Source: Leptasterias polaris
Lineage: Eukaryota; Echinodermata; Asteroidea; Forcipulatida; Asteriidae
Direction of reading: 5' to 3'
Assembly (NCBI GenBank): GCA_037783415.1
Contig: JAZGTN010000189.1
Coordinates: forward strand, 372,001 to 436,000
Length of the DNA stretch: 64,000 bases
This document shows positions 33,498 through 43,239 of this stretch, in pieces. The stretch's first letter is position 1. Every line of letters begins with the position of its first letter. The notes under the pieces were generated by a model, which was not told the origin of the DNA, made no database searches, and worked only from the letters and a program-made list of their open reading frames with translations. A program made the translations under genes and the position numbers.

Positions 33498-35395
33498 TTG
33501 GATCTCCGCCAACACTCTGAATCTTGCGGACGCACGACGAAAAGCCAAACATCGGAAGACCAACAGAAATGGCGAGACCTCAACAAAAGATTCAGAAAAG
33601 GGGCAAAGGAGGACAAAGCTGTGTTTCTAGAAACAAAATGTGAGGAAATGGAGAAAGAGCAGCACAATCCTAGCAGAGTTTTCAAACTACTGAATGACAT
33701 AACTGGACAATCAAAAGTGATAAATGACAAAAATGGCACAATGCTCACTGAGGCTGACGAAATCAAAAAGAGATGGGAAGAGTATTGCAGCAAACTATAT
33801 ACATGTACAAACCAAGACGAGGAACAGGACACACCGATACTTGTTCCTGAAAACATTGAAAAAGAACCACCACCATTGAAAGCAGAGGTGGAATGGGCTA
33901 TCAAACAAATTAAGAATGGTAAAGCTCCAGGTGTCGATAACATCCCGCTGAAATATGGAAGGCAACTGGAGATGAGGGCATTACTGTTCTGTGGAAACTA
34001 CATGTATGCGTCCAAATCTGGGAGACGAAACAATGGCCAAGGGACTGGTGCAGGGGAGTATTTATCACACTACCCAAATCAGGAAACAAGAAGGAATGTT
34101 CAAACCATCGAACCATCAACCTTATTGGTCACGCCAGCAAAATTTTGTTGAAGATCATCGTCAACAGAATGAAGAAGAAATACGAAGAAGAGATCGCTGA
34201 AGAACAAGCAGGTTTTGTCGAAGGAAAGGGCACCCGCGAACAATTAGTGAATATGAGGAACATCATTGAGAAGTGCAAAGACCAAAATGTACCACTCTAC
34301 ATGTGCTTTATTGATTATGCAAAAGCATTTGACTGTGTACATGTAAGCCATGTCAAACTTTGGGAAGACATGACGAAGATGGGATTCCCGAAGCATTTAG
34401 TGGGCCTTATTGCCCAGCTCTATACTGATGAGGAAGCTAATGTACGAACAGTCTACAGCGATACAGAATGGTTCAAAATCGGCAGAGGAGTCAGGCAAGG
34501 GTGAACTTTGTCCCCCTGCTTATACAATATATATGCAGAAAACATCATGCGAGAAGTTCTTGAAGAAGGGCAAGGTGGCATTAGCATGGGAGGAGTATTA
34601 AAGATTAACTACTTGCGCTTCGCCGACGATACAACACTGCTGTGTAACAACAAGGGCGAACTGATGACGATGCTGGAAAACACCAGAAGAGTGAGTAAAG
34701 AAAAAGGCCTTCTGCTGAATGCAAAAAAGACAAAGATCATGGTAATTGACAAAGAAAGAAGCGAAACAGACAGGGAGTTCATTTTGCATGGGGAAACAAT
34801 CGTGGAAGTCAACGAGTTCATATATTTGGGATCCTGTATCAACAGTAAAGGCAAAAGTGAAAACGAAATACGAAGAAGACTGGCAATTGCAAAAAGGCAA
34901 GCTATCAAAGTAGATACCATTTGGAAAAGCAGGGGTGTACATGTATCTACAAACGTAAAGCTGCGACTACTGAGGGCATCTGTATTCTCAATCGCCACAT
35001 ATGGATCAGAATCATGGACTATGACACAGAAAGACGAGAAAAGGGTGGACGCATTCGAAATGTGGTGCTATCGGAGGCTGCTGAGGATATCGTGGAAAGA
35101 CAAGAAAACAAACAAATGGGTTTTGAAAAAGATGTGTAAAGAGATGGAAGTCAGAAAGGGAATTGCATTGAGGAAGATGAGATTCTTTGGACATATGGTT
35201 AGAAGAGATGGTTTGGAGAAGACGATAGTACAGGGAAGAATGGAGGGGAAGAGAAGCAGGGGCAGACCAGCAATGAGATGGACAGATGACATAAAGCGGT
35301 GGACCGGATCAGTAGAGACGCCAGTTACCACCATGGCGAATAGCAGAGATGGTTGGAGGGCTATAATGAAGGCCACAGTGCGCAGCACAATTTAG
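33498..35395 (+). pseudogene. RTE reverse transcriptase and C-terminus (two breaks)
   Basis: Motifs in order are EVEWAIKQIKNGKAPGVDNI (start of RT), then, after a frameshift near 33965, NRMKKKYEEEIAEEQAGFVE, MCFIDYAKAFDCVH (motif A, catalytic Asp), GRGVRQG (motif B) followed by TGA at 34502-34504 where the family usually has Cys, then SPCLYNIYAE and YLRFADDTTLL (motif C, FADD at 34619-34630), GLLLNAKKTKIMV and the C-terminal CYRRLLRISWKDKKTN and RRDGLEKTIVQGRMEG blocks. The catalytic Asp residues are intact. Total length fits an RTE pol of about 1,000 residues. Confidence 0.88.
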
Positions 35396-35649
35396 TGCCA
35401 ACTGACCAAGAAGAAGAAGAATGATTTTAAAAAGGATTGTTGTTAGTAAACGAAGCGTATCAAGAAACATGTAGGTGCATCAACATGCTACACACTGGAA
35501 AGTCCTGGTGGATAAAAATTTCAGCCGTCCACATGTGAGCAAAAAAAGTTGTTCTGGGCGTTACAAAGCAATTGCCATACATGTAAGTCTGTCCCCCAAA
35601 AACATTGCATCTAAAGACATCCGACGTTAAGTGGTTAAAATGAAAACAG

Positions 35650-36850
35650 GTGTGACTTGAGTTTATGTTTGAATTAATGAAAAAAGTTTCAAGTCTGAAT
35701 GTTGAGAGGTAGTGAGTTCTTCCAGCTACTGAGAGGGCCTTGTCATCTGCATGTTTGAATGTGCAATGTATTTTAAAGTTATGCTCCGAGCGAAGCCACT
35801 TCGGTTGGGTACATGTATGCTGAGATTGACTGAGTTTATTATGTACAATGTTTTATGGGTGTGTGTTGGAAAGTGCTTTGTACACTAGCATGCTGTTAAA
35901 AGATGATGCAGTATGGGTAACCAGCTTAATGTTGAAGCAGTGATGCATGTGAGTGGTTAGGTTGCATGTGTATGATATAAAGGACATTGTTTTGAAGCTC
36001 TTAAAGGCGAGTGATGTTAGATTGTTTCATGCCATTGAAGAGAGAATTACAGTAGTCTTGCAGTGAAAGGACTGGAGATCATGAGGCAGCGTAATTTCTC
36101 ATTGGCGATGGTTTGATTGTGTGGTTGTGGACAGCAAAGGGTAAAGTGTTTACCCGTTTTTGACGGTGAGGTGAAGAAGCAATGAACAATTCTGTCTTAT
36201 TCTGATTTAGTTGAAGCTTGTTCACAATCATCCAGGAATGGATATCTCTAATACAATTTGACAACCTGAACAGAGCACAGGCTGATTCATTTGGAACAAC
36301 GGTTAATAGCTAGATAAACCTGAATGTCATCAGCATACATAATGTGGTATCTGACGAGGCTGGATACTACAAAGCAAACTGTATGGTAAATGATTGGGGC
36401 CCATTTACTTATCTTTGGGGGACATCAGAGTCGGGCTACGCAACATGCACACAAGTATGCTTGTCTTTAAATTGCAAAGTAAACCATTTTTTATTGTTCA
36501 TGTAATTTATTGTGCGGTTTTAAGCACAAAACAGTGCTGTCTCTGTACTATGACCACCAGCCTTGTAGGCAGAGTGTAAGGTATCTGCAGTTTGATGGTG
36601 ATGGATGTGATTGTTTGATCAGCTGTTTACAGACAACTTTTTCAACGTCTTTGGCAAGGTAGCGAAGGTTTGACACAGGATGGTAGTTTTAGAGTTGATC
36701 TTTGAGCAAAGAAGGTTTCTTTAGAATTGGCACAATAACGCCAACCCTCAACGACTCGGAGAAAACGACCTGATGACATTGAATGAAGTGTTGACCAATT
36801 CATATGCAGTATGGAGGAAAATGTCAATGTGTTGTTGGCCTATGTCAGTG
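35650..36850 (-). mobile_element. Antisense CR1/L2-like LINE fragment, heavily decayed
   Basis: Minus-strand pieces, in order from 36850 downward: FRVVEGWRYCANSKETFFAQ-like RT start in a broken frame, an AYKAGGHSTET-like motif at about 36560-36540, MYADDIQVYLAI with the YADD codons at 36326-36337, then CIRDIHSWMIVNKLQLNQNK (about 36260-36205), the block that follows motif C in CR1/L2 elements, and remnants of DYCNSLFNG near 36060. Many stops and shifts. No 3' tail identified. Confidence 0.7.
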
Positions 36851-37231
36851 AGTGTACATTTTGGTACTATCCTTTTTGACTATAGCATGCTACACCACAC
36901 CATGTGTTATTCTCACAGCAGTACAAAACACCCTTGTGAGAGGATGCCATAACACAACTGTGTAGATTTTTAATTCTATGATACGTTTGTCGTCCAAACG
37001 TACAATATGCTCCATTCAGCAAGTTGAGTGGACGTTCCATACTTCAACTTAGGAAAATGTTCTCACCATTGCACTCATAGAAATCACTCATTATTTGTGT
37101 ATCATTAATGTTAAGTTACTTACATTTCCTTTTATTAACTCAGATTTCAGGAAAATTTTGTACAAGTTTCAGACACTGTACCTACATGTATACTCTCACA
37201 AAAGTATTTTCTTAACATTCACACTATGTAG

Positions 37232-37310
37232 TTGGAAATGTGATCCCAGACTTGAGCAATAGCAAATATGTGTTTGCTCTGGTAAATAATCAAGGAGCCT
37301 CTTCACATGG
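37232..37310 (+). CDS. OCRL: OCRL/INPP5B-type phosphatase exon 2 (PH-like region start)
   Basis: Acceptor ACTATGTAG and donor CATGG|GTAAGT. Only one frame is open through all 79 bases, needing one base from the previous exon and leaving two (GG), which match exon 3. It encodes GNVIPDLSNSKYVFALVNNQ and ends SSHG. By position and pattern this is the first strand pair of the N-terminal PH domain, just before the (A)LFLY block of INPP5B. Similarity is weak by itself; phase and the next exon support it. Confidence 0.65.
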
Positions 37311-37354
37311 GTAAGTACATATAGTATACAAATATTGACTGTGGTTAAAACTAT

Positions 37355-38117
37355 GGGTACGTTCAGACGAGGAGTTAAATTGACCCTTAAACCGAGCACC
37401 ATGGGTGTCCACAAGATAAACATGACTTAATCCAAACTGGGCTTGCGTTCACATGATAAGTTTATTCTTGTCCAGTGGACTAAACTGAGCCACGAGGTTG
37501 ATTACTGGGTCATGTATCAATGAGCCTTACCGACTGCTGGTTCCGGTTCATTACATTGCGCATGCGTACTTTGCTGTTTTTTTTACAACGCTAGTTGCTA
37601 TGCTGACAACAACAGCGTAAAAAAATGGCGCCTGTAAATGAGAACGCCTGTCTTGTTTTTTTGTTTTTTTTACTGGCGTCTGTTCGGAACTTTTCCGATG
37701 CAGGGGAATATCGGGGATGTGAAGGGAATGCAGCAGAGAGACGCAAGAGGAGTAGAATTGTTCGTCTCCATGCAGAGGAATGCTGTGGTCGATGGCGATT
37801 ACTGAAAAAAATGCGACAAGTGAGCAATGTACATACATCAAAATGGAGGCGAACACAGCGCGCATGCATGCGATTGATAAACATTAGGATGACGTCACCA
37901 GTTGTGTTCCAACGATAGTTTACTGGGCCTCGCAGCGGGGGGGTAGGTCATAAAACCTGGGCTAGTCTACGCTAATCCACCTTTTTTTTTCAGTCTAGAA
38001 TAGCCCACTTCTGTGGGTCAAATTGACCCTTACGAACTGTTTTTTGGCGTTCCAACGAAGGGTTATTTTAACACTTTTGGATTAAGGGTCAATTTAACTC
38101 CTCGTCTGAACGTACCC
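37355..38117. mobile_element. TIR element, 763 bp, TAT duplication (Harbinger-like)
   Basis: The left end GGGTACGTTCAGACGAGGAG and the right end, its complement (TCGTCTGAACGTACCC), pair perfectly for about 35 bp, extending to GTTAAATTGACCCTTAA. Flanks are TAT at 37352-37354 and 38118-38120. A 3-bp duplication and GGGTACGTTC ends are compatible with PIF/Harbinger-type elements. The interior has a 97-codon plus-strand frame from 37625 (MAPVNENACLVFLFFLLASV..., hydrophobic start, then basic) without a recognised domain. Confidence 0.75.
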
Positions 38118-38859
38118 TATGACTCCCGAGGTGATCCTAGCATTTTCTTTGCCTCTGGAAAATAATTCTCTCCATGGATCACTGAGGGAGTCGTTGTTTT
38201 AAACATACACATGTAGCATAAGTAAAATTAGTTTTATAATACCTTAAATAATGCCTAGACGTCCAGAAGCTGCCTTTGCTATGGGTATAGTACACTGGTT
38301 GCTACGGGTGTACATGTAGTTCACTGATTGATACAAGTATAGTACATGTACATTTGTTGCTACAATACTGTATTTCATGCTCGCAGGGATTTCAAGTAAA
38401 ACTAAGACATACTATGTGACACACTCTAAACCAATCACAAGGCAGAATCTAAGTGTACATGTATGGGTGTGTTATATTAATGAATAACAAACATTTCTGA
38501 TTCTGGCCAATCTCTGATTATTCTAACACTGGACATGTATACACAAGGAACATTAAGGACATGACCAATGTATTCTATTGCGCAACTTTACAAATACATG
38601 CAATTCCATTAAAAAGTCCAAAAGATGGGGTACATTAGGTTTACTGCACTGTTTGACTTATGATTGATGTTTTCATACCTACACAAGTTCGTACATGTAA
38701 TGCATTGTTGTGATTAGTTTATAGAATTGAACTAGATTTTCATTTGTTTCTGGCCAGCTGAAAGTATATCCTTTGATAACTGCCTTTTTTGAGGCATTTT
38801 TGTTTTAAAAATAAGGCAAGTTTTGATTCAAAAGCTGCTTGTGTTGTGTTTTGTTGTAG

Positions 38860-38957
38860 GCTCTTTGTGTACCGCTACCAACACCAATTGAAGTGCTCAA
38901 GTGATTTGAAACTGGAAACTATTTTTGCTATTAATAGAGATTTCAAGTATGTACTGG
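38860..38957 (+). CDS. OCRL: OCRL/INPP5B-type phosphatase exon 3 (PH domain)
   Basis: Acceptor GTTTTGTTGTAG, donor CTGG|GTAAGT. 98 bases, joined to exon 2 through GG+G (Gly) and leaving one base. It encodes LFVYRYQHQLK, then LKLETIFAINRDFKYVL, aligning with human INPP5B ALFLY..(long gap-free stretch)..SLDQIVPVSRDFTLE. The PH domain of OCRL/INPP5B lacks the usual basic phosphoinositide pocket and helps recruitment to clathrin-coated structures. Confidence 0.78.
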
Positions 38958-39405
38958 GTAAGTGAATGGTAATATTATTATATTATTAGAGCATGTATTT
39001 CATGATGTTGCAGCTTGCAAAAGAAAAATCCCATTTTCCTTTGTGCAGGTGACTCCTTGAGTCAGGCTACATCCCATAGCCTTATTCACAGGATCCTGGC
39101 TGTTCCCAAAAGCCTTTTCTTCTACGGTACATGTAGATTTACCCTCCCAGTTTTGCCAATGTGATCTAGATGGTTCTCTAGTGCCTTCTGTATGGTGCCC
39201 GGGATTACTTTCAATTTCACCTGCCTTACAAAGTTCCTTCTCCAAAACTTGGTATTGTTATTGTTATTATTGGCTTCTCCGCCTAACAGCGGAAAAGACC
39301 TTGTTTTTGTGGGGGTTTTTGTTTTTGTTTCTAACCCTAACTCCATAGACTTTGGGCTTGTTTCTTTTCTAGATGTCACTTTTGGTAGTTTTAAGACTCG
39401 TATCC

Positions 39406-39675
39406 AATAGACTGTGCAAGTCTCGCGCGTAAGCAAACTTCCGGGACCATTGTGGTCCCAACCATATGGAGTTTTACGTTGGCAAGGTTTTGTTTCGTCT
39501 ATTATTTTAGTTTAACATATTTTATGACCATGAAAATTAAATATGTTGTTGGGAATGTACTACTAAGTGATAAAAAGTGTGAAAGTAAAATCATTTCAAC
39601 AATATAACGAAGAAAACCCAAGAATTAAACTTGACCTCTGCTTCCGGTTACTTGCAAAAAATTAAGAATTTTGTG
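39406..39675 (-). repeat. Dispersed 270-bp repeat, inverted relative to 14875-15147
   Basis: See the copy at 14875-15147. The complement of this segment carries the same ordered words. It lies in OCRL intron 3, whereas the other copy is in PAXBP1 intron 1. Confidence 0.8.
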
Positions 39676-41099
39676 CCCACCTCCGATCACCAAATTTGTT
39701 TTGGTTGCGCAATGATAATCACTAGACGCTAAGCCTTTTCATTGCAGTCTACGGTTGTCGAGACGTCAGCGTCCTCTTTAAACTGCATCATGCGTTAATT
39801 CTACGCCCGTGCGATCATCGCGCGTCTGCGTTTAAACCTGCTTTTAGTGGTTGCACGTACTCAGGCGTGTATTTACAAAAGGGGTTCCTAAAAATTTAAG
39901 ATCAAATAAGCATCCTTGTCCCAGAGTTTTTAGTTTGTTTCAACAAAACGAACAAATGATTTGTGTGTTTATTATGAAAGCTAAAACTCATTTTATACAA
40001 ATTGTAATGATTACTTTTGTTGGTCAAATTTTTTCATTGATCTAATTTAAAAACAATGATTTGATTTCAGAAAAAAATATGTTCTTCCACTTGACATGTT
40101 TTCTCGTCCCGATACGCGCGACATTGCACAGTCTATTGGAAGTTGGCACATAGTTCCAAAGGTGTTCACTGAAAAGTGAAGTCACGATAACATCATTGGT
40201 AGTCACATTACAAGATTTTAAACATTTATTTGTTAAACTTGTGAAAATCAGTAACAAATAAACCATGAGAGACCGTACCTTGCTTTTTGCGGTTATTTAT
40301 AGAGTTAATGTATTCATTTTGTTATTGTGTGCATAATCACATGATCTTTACTTTCCGTCAAAAGCAGACCTTGTACATGTAATTTAGAATTGGTAAATTT
40401 TTCAAATTGCTTTCGACAATGTTGTAGTCCAGCAAGGGTTTAATTTATGACCTATGACTTTATAAAATGCCCAAGTGCCCTCTAGCGGCAGAGTAGAAAC
40501 AATTCAAAAGGTATTTTTAGTTCATGTACATGTACATGTGTGTGGCAAAGTTTACAGTAAACATTTCAAAATTGGTCAACAAAATGATCTTTATTCAGAC
40601 AATGCATGAGTTGATGACATCATTTTTTATCTTCAAGCAGGCCTGAATATTCGATTCTGATTGGTCGATCCATAGCAACAAGGAATGTGATATAAACTTG
40701 TATTGCACACCCTGTGTATTGTGTGTTCTTACTTCGCGTCAAGTTTGCTTGAAGATAAATACGTTATCACACGCGCGCTCGTGGAATACAGAAAAATATA
40801 GCGCGTCTGCGTCCCAAAGAAACACTTTATTTTTCCGTTTCCACTCGCGCTTGTGTGATAACTACATGTACATGTATAGTGTCATATGACATGGCATTAA
40901 TTAAAGGTGTACTTTTTGGGGACGTGTATCCAACAAGTTTGATTGTGTTGAATTTTGTTTTGTGTTTACACAGAAACGTGTTTTGGTAAAATTTTAGATG
41001 ATGTCGTGAATATGTCACCACATAATTTGTTACAATTTTTTTTACGAAGTTCTGACCACTTTACTTCAAACACACTTCACAAAACCACATGGCGCCACA
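39676..41099. other. OCRL intron 3, unassigned
   Basis: No gene recognised. ACATGTACATGT motifs at about 40528 and 40864. A GATTGGTCGA word at 40660 is shared with 15940. 40740-40860 has CpG-rich GCGCGCTCG/GCGCGTCTGCG sequence, probably part of a dispersed repeat. Confidence 0.5.
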
Positions 41100-41577
41100 T
41101 ATATTTTAATGTGATCATAAAGACATACAGGGGGTACAGTCGTGCACCTGGTTGTCCATGCATCACGCACATGTACTGACATAAAGTGGGCCCAAAGTCC
41201 ATGCTGACCAGCATGCTGTGATTGGCAGGTGGTAGTTATCCATATTCGTGCAACACATTGTGCATTAAACACATTGTGCATACAGTACATGCGACATGTC
41301 TGAAGTCCAAGTTAAACAGGTACTCTCTTAATGAGAATGCTATTTAAACTTGTTTGTTTATCATTTAAATGTTAATTAGATATTTGTACAATTCTGAATT
41401 GTCAATACAAAAATTAGGCCCCAACCTCATGGTTTTGAAAAAACTAGAAACACTTCTTCCGTTGACGGCATGCGTCAAAATGACAACACTTTGACGTCGT
41501 GTGAGGGAGTTTGCTTTGTTATACCTCCATGCGACTGTACCCCCTGTATGTCTTTATGATCACATTAAAATACAAAG
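41100..41577. repeat. Inverted repeat with 45-bp arms
   Basis: TTTTAATGTGATCATAAAGA plus CATACAGGGGGTACAGTCG (about 41103-41145) is inverted as CGACTGTACCCCCTGTATG plus TCTTTATGATCACATTAAAA (about 41530-41572). The 380-bp interior has no gene. Likely a non-autonomous element. Confidence 0.7.
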
Positions 41578-41614
41578 CGGGTTTACAAAATGGAGCTCCC
41601 ACATAAGACATACC

Positions 41615-41852
41615 GTAATTTTCGGATTATAAACCGCCCGGCGTATAAACCGCAATGCTCCAAAATATGGAAAAAATATTTAGGTGTCAGCGTATAAACC
41701 GCGCGGGCATATAAACCGCGGCCAAAATGTTAAAAAAACTAACCTCAAAACACGGAAGTGAAGTTCGCAAAACTGCGTTTTGGGTGATTTTTTATCTCAT
41801 ACTATCAGTCCTGAATTATACTTTTTCCATCAACAACCATTTTCAAGAGCAT
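41615..41852. repeat. TATAAACCGC-rich MITE-like segment
   Basis: Begins TACCGTAATTTTCGGATTATA and repeats TATAAACCGC four times, then grades into a segment shared with 6482-6575. CGTATTTTCGGA(C/T)TATAA-type ends are typical of a widespread class of MITE. It abuts the Penelope-like element at 41853. Confidence 0.5.
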
Positions 41853-42126
41853 AACCCACCATTCACTGCTTTCAAAAAAGACAAAAACATACGGGAAATG
41901 ATCGTCAGAGAAAAATTGCCACAAGACCCAACTGAGTCTGAAAGCAACCTCGACCACCATTCTCCCTCAATTAATTCAAATGAATTACAAGAAACACTTG
42001 AGGATCTAATTGCCTTATTGTAAACAATAAACAATCCAACAACGGACTACATGTACGCTCGTTTACTAAAAAAACACAGACATACCCACGGCTATGTCCC
42101 CCATTCCCCAAAACAATTGTTGCAAC
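41853..42126 (+). repeat. Penelope-like left pseudo-LTR
   Basis: It starts inside codons for AFKKDKNIREMIVREKLPQ, runs through the ORF stop (TAA after ...IALL), and into CACAGACATACCCACGG and CCCCCATTCCCCAAAACAAT. It ends at the common word TTGTTGCAAC, after which it continues uninterrupted into the hammerhead region, whereas the right copy switches to unrelated LINE sequence. Confidence 0.88.
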
Positions 42127-42185
42127 CCACACATCTTTTTAAGATGTAACAAGAGATTTACCCGATTCTCTGAATCGACCCACAT

Positions 42186-42230
42186 GCAACTGATGAGGAA
42201 GCAACATGACTTCCGAAAGCTAGCTATTGC
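42186..42230 (+). ncRNA. Hammerhead ribozyme, type I, short stem III
   Basis: All core elements are present: CTGATGA (42190-42196), stem II GGAAG/CTTCC (42197-42201 with 42210-42214, loop CAACATGA), GAAA (42215-42218), stem III GC/GC with only TA between (42219-42224), the UH cleavage position TA (42225-42226), and stem I GCAA/TTGC (42186-42189 with 42227-42230). Predicted cleavage is after 42226. Such minimal stem III is known from hammerheads of Penelope-like elements, which are thought to act best as dimers; here GCTAGC is self-complementary, so two copies could pair. The cleaved RNA would start 1 kb upstream of the RT frame. Activity is inferred. Confidence 0.78.
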
Positions 42231-42290
42231 TACCTAAAGGATCTGCAAAAATATCCTTTATCTCGAAAACCACGTTCACTACCGACCCAC

Positions 42291-42776
42291 TTGGTCGAAA
42301 AAGGTCACATAATTTTGGTTAAACTATATCCCCACCACTACCCAGTTAAAATAACACAAGTGGATATAGTACAGCACAGTTACCATATTTGGAATCGTAT
42401 TATCACAAATACAAATTTCAAAACACAACAAGTCAACAGATACAGCGTCACTGGATGGGATAGCACCAACATTTATTATCCTTTTCTTATCATACTCCCT
42501 GCCCCCTTAAGAGACAGCTGTGAGTCGTTGGTCACAAAAAGCATGCCCGCGAATTCCCACCTGTCACATGAGGAAGGGGAATCTCTAGGTTGCTCGTATC
42601 TGAACCCACCAATACCACGAGAGCTTACTAAACCAATCTGTGCAACACTTAACTACAACCATAACCACGTCCGTACATTACGGTCCCACCCTCAATACGA
42701 GGCCTACCAAACCACCCTACAATGTATTAAAAACACAAAACCTCAATCCAACATGGGATCTCCACCAACCACGTGA
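42291..42776 (+). CDS. Upstream open frame in the Penelope-like leader, function unknown
   Basis: A 161-codon frame lies between the hammerhead and the RT ORF. The product is rich in His, Thr, Asn and Pro (VKLYPHHYPVKITQV ... NYNHNHVRTL) with two Cys-containing stretches, and no domain is recognised. It could be an ORF1-like product, a remnant of an N-terminal extension, or a chance frame in an A/C-rich leader. Its composition matches that of the following RT frame, which favours real coding history, but the evidence is thin. Confidence 0.3.
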   Translation: MVEKGHIILVKLYPHHYPVKITQVDIVQHSYHIWNRIITNTNFKTQQVNRYSVTGWDSTNIYYPFLIILPAPLRDSCESLVTKSMPANSHLSHEEGESLGCSYLNPPIPRELTKPICATLNYNHNHVRTLRSHPQYEAYQTTLQCIKNTKPQSNMGSPPTT

Positions 42777-43239
42777 ACACTACTACTCTCAGTGATCTAA
42801 ACCTAATACATATCCAACATATGGATTGTAGCGGGCCCATACAAACAAACAATTATCACTAGCAAAGAGTAAACAAGCCTCCCACAAAAATGATCATTTA
42901 TACATTCATTTCCACAAATCCGCATTCGGATGGGAAACAAAACAAACAAAATAAAAAACACAACATGGGACCGAATTCCACTTGTTTTGCAAAAAGGTTT
43001 CAACATGGGATACTAACAGCACACTTCCCGCGCTTTCCCAACCTACCAACCACATTGCAATCCTAACAACACAATGGACTAAGGCAACTGCCTTTGTTCC
43101 GACGAAGACCTGTGAACACCTATGCAACTCAACCATACACCCGAGCTCACGCATGGTTTGTGTGCCTTTGTAACCTCTCTCACGTCCGCCACGGAGACAT
43201 AAATAAACCCATCTCCTCGGACAACTTTCATTCGCAATC

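Larger units (their letters stand above)
31850..35421 (+). mobile_element. RTE-clade LINE, nearly full length, decayed
   Basis: A 5' leader (about 31850-32335, boundary approximate) is followed by an apurinic-like endonuclease region, a linker, a reverse transcriptase and a C-terminal region ending RGRPAMRWTDDIKRW, then a stop at 35393-35395 and a 3' end with (AAG)n at 35409-35420, typical of RTE elements with short microsatellite tails. The single pol frame is broken by frameshifts near 32905, 33500 and 33965 and by a TGA at 34502-34504. It is inserted in OCRL intron 1 in the same orientation as the gene. The clade call rests on the domain order, lack of ORF1 and the family-typical C-terminus. 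Confidence 0.88.

Noticed and set aside
37625..37918. 97-codon frame with a signal-peptide-like start.
   Set aside because: As a host gene it is rejected because it lies wholly inside a TIR element in an OCRL intron and has no recognised domain.
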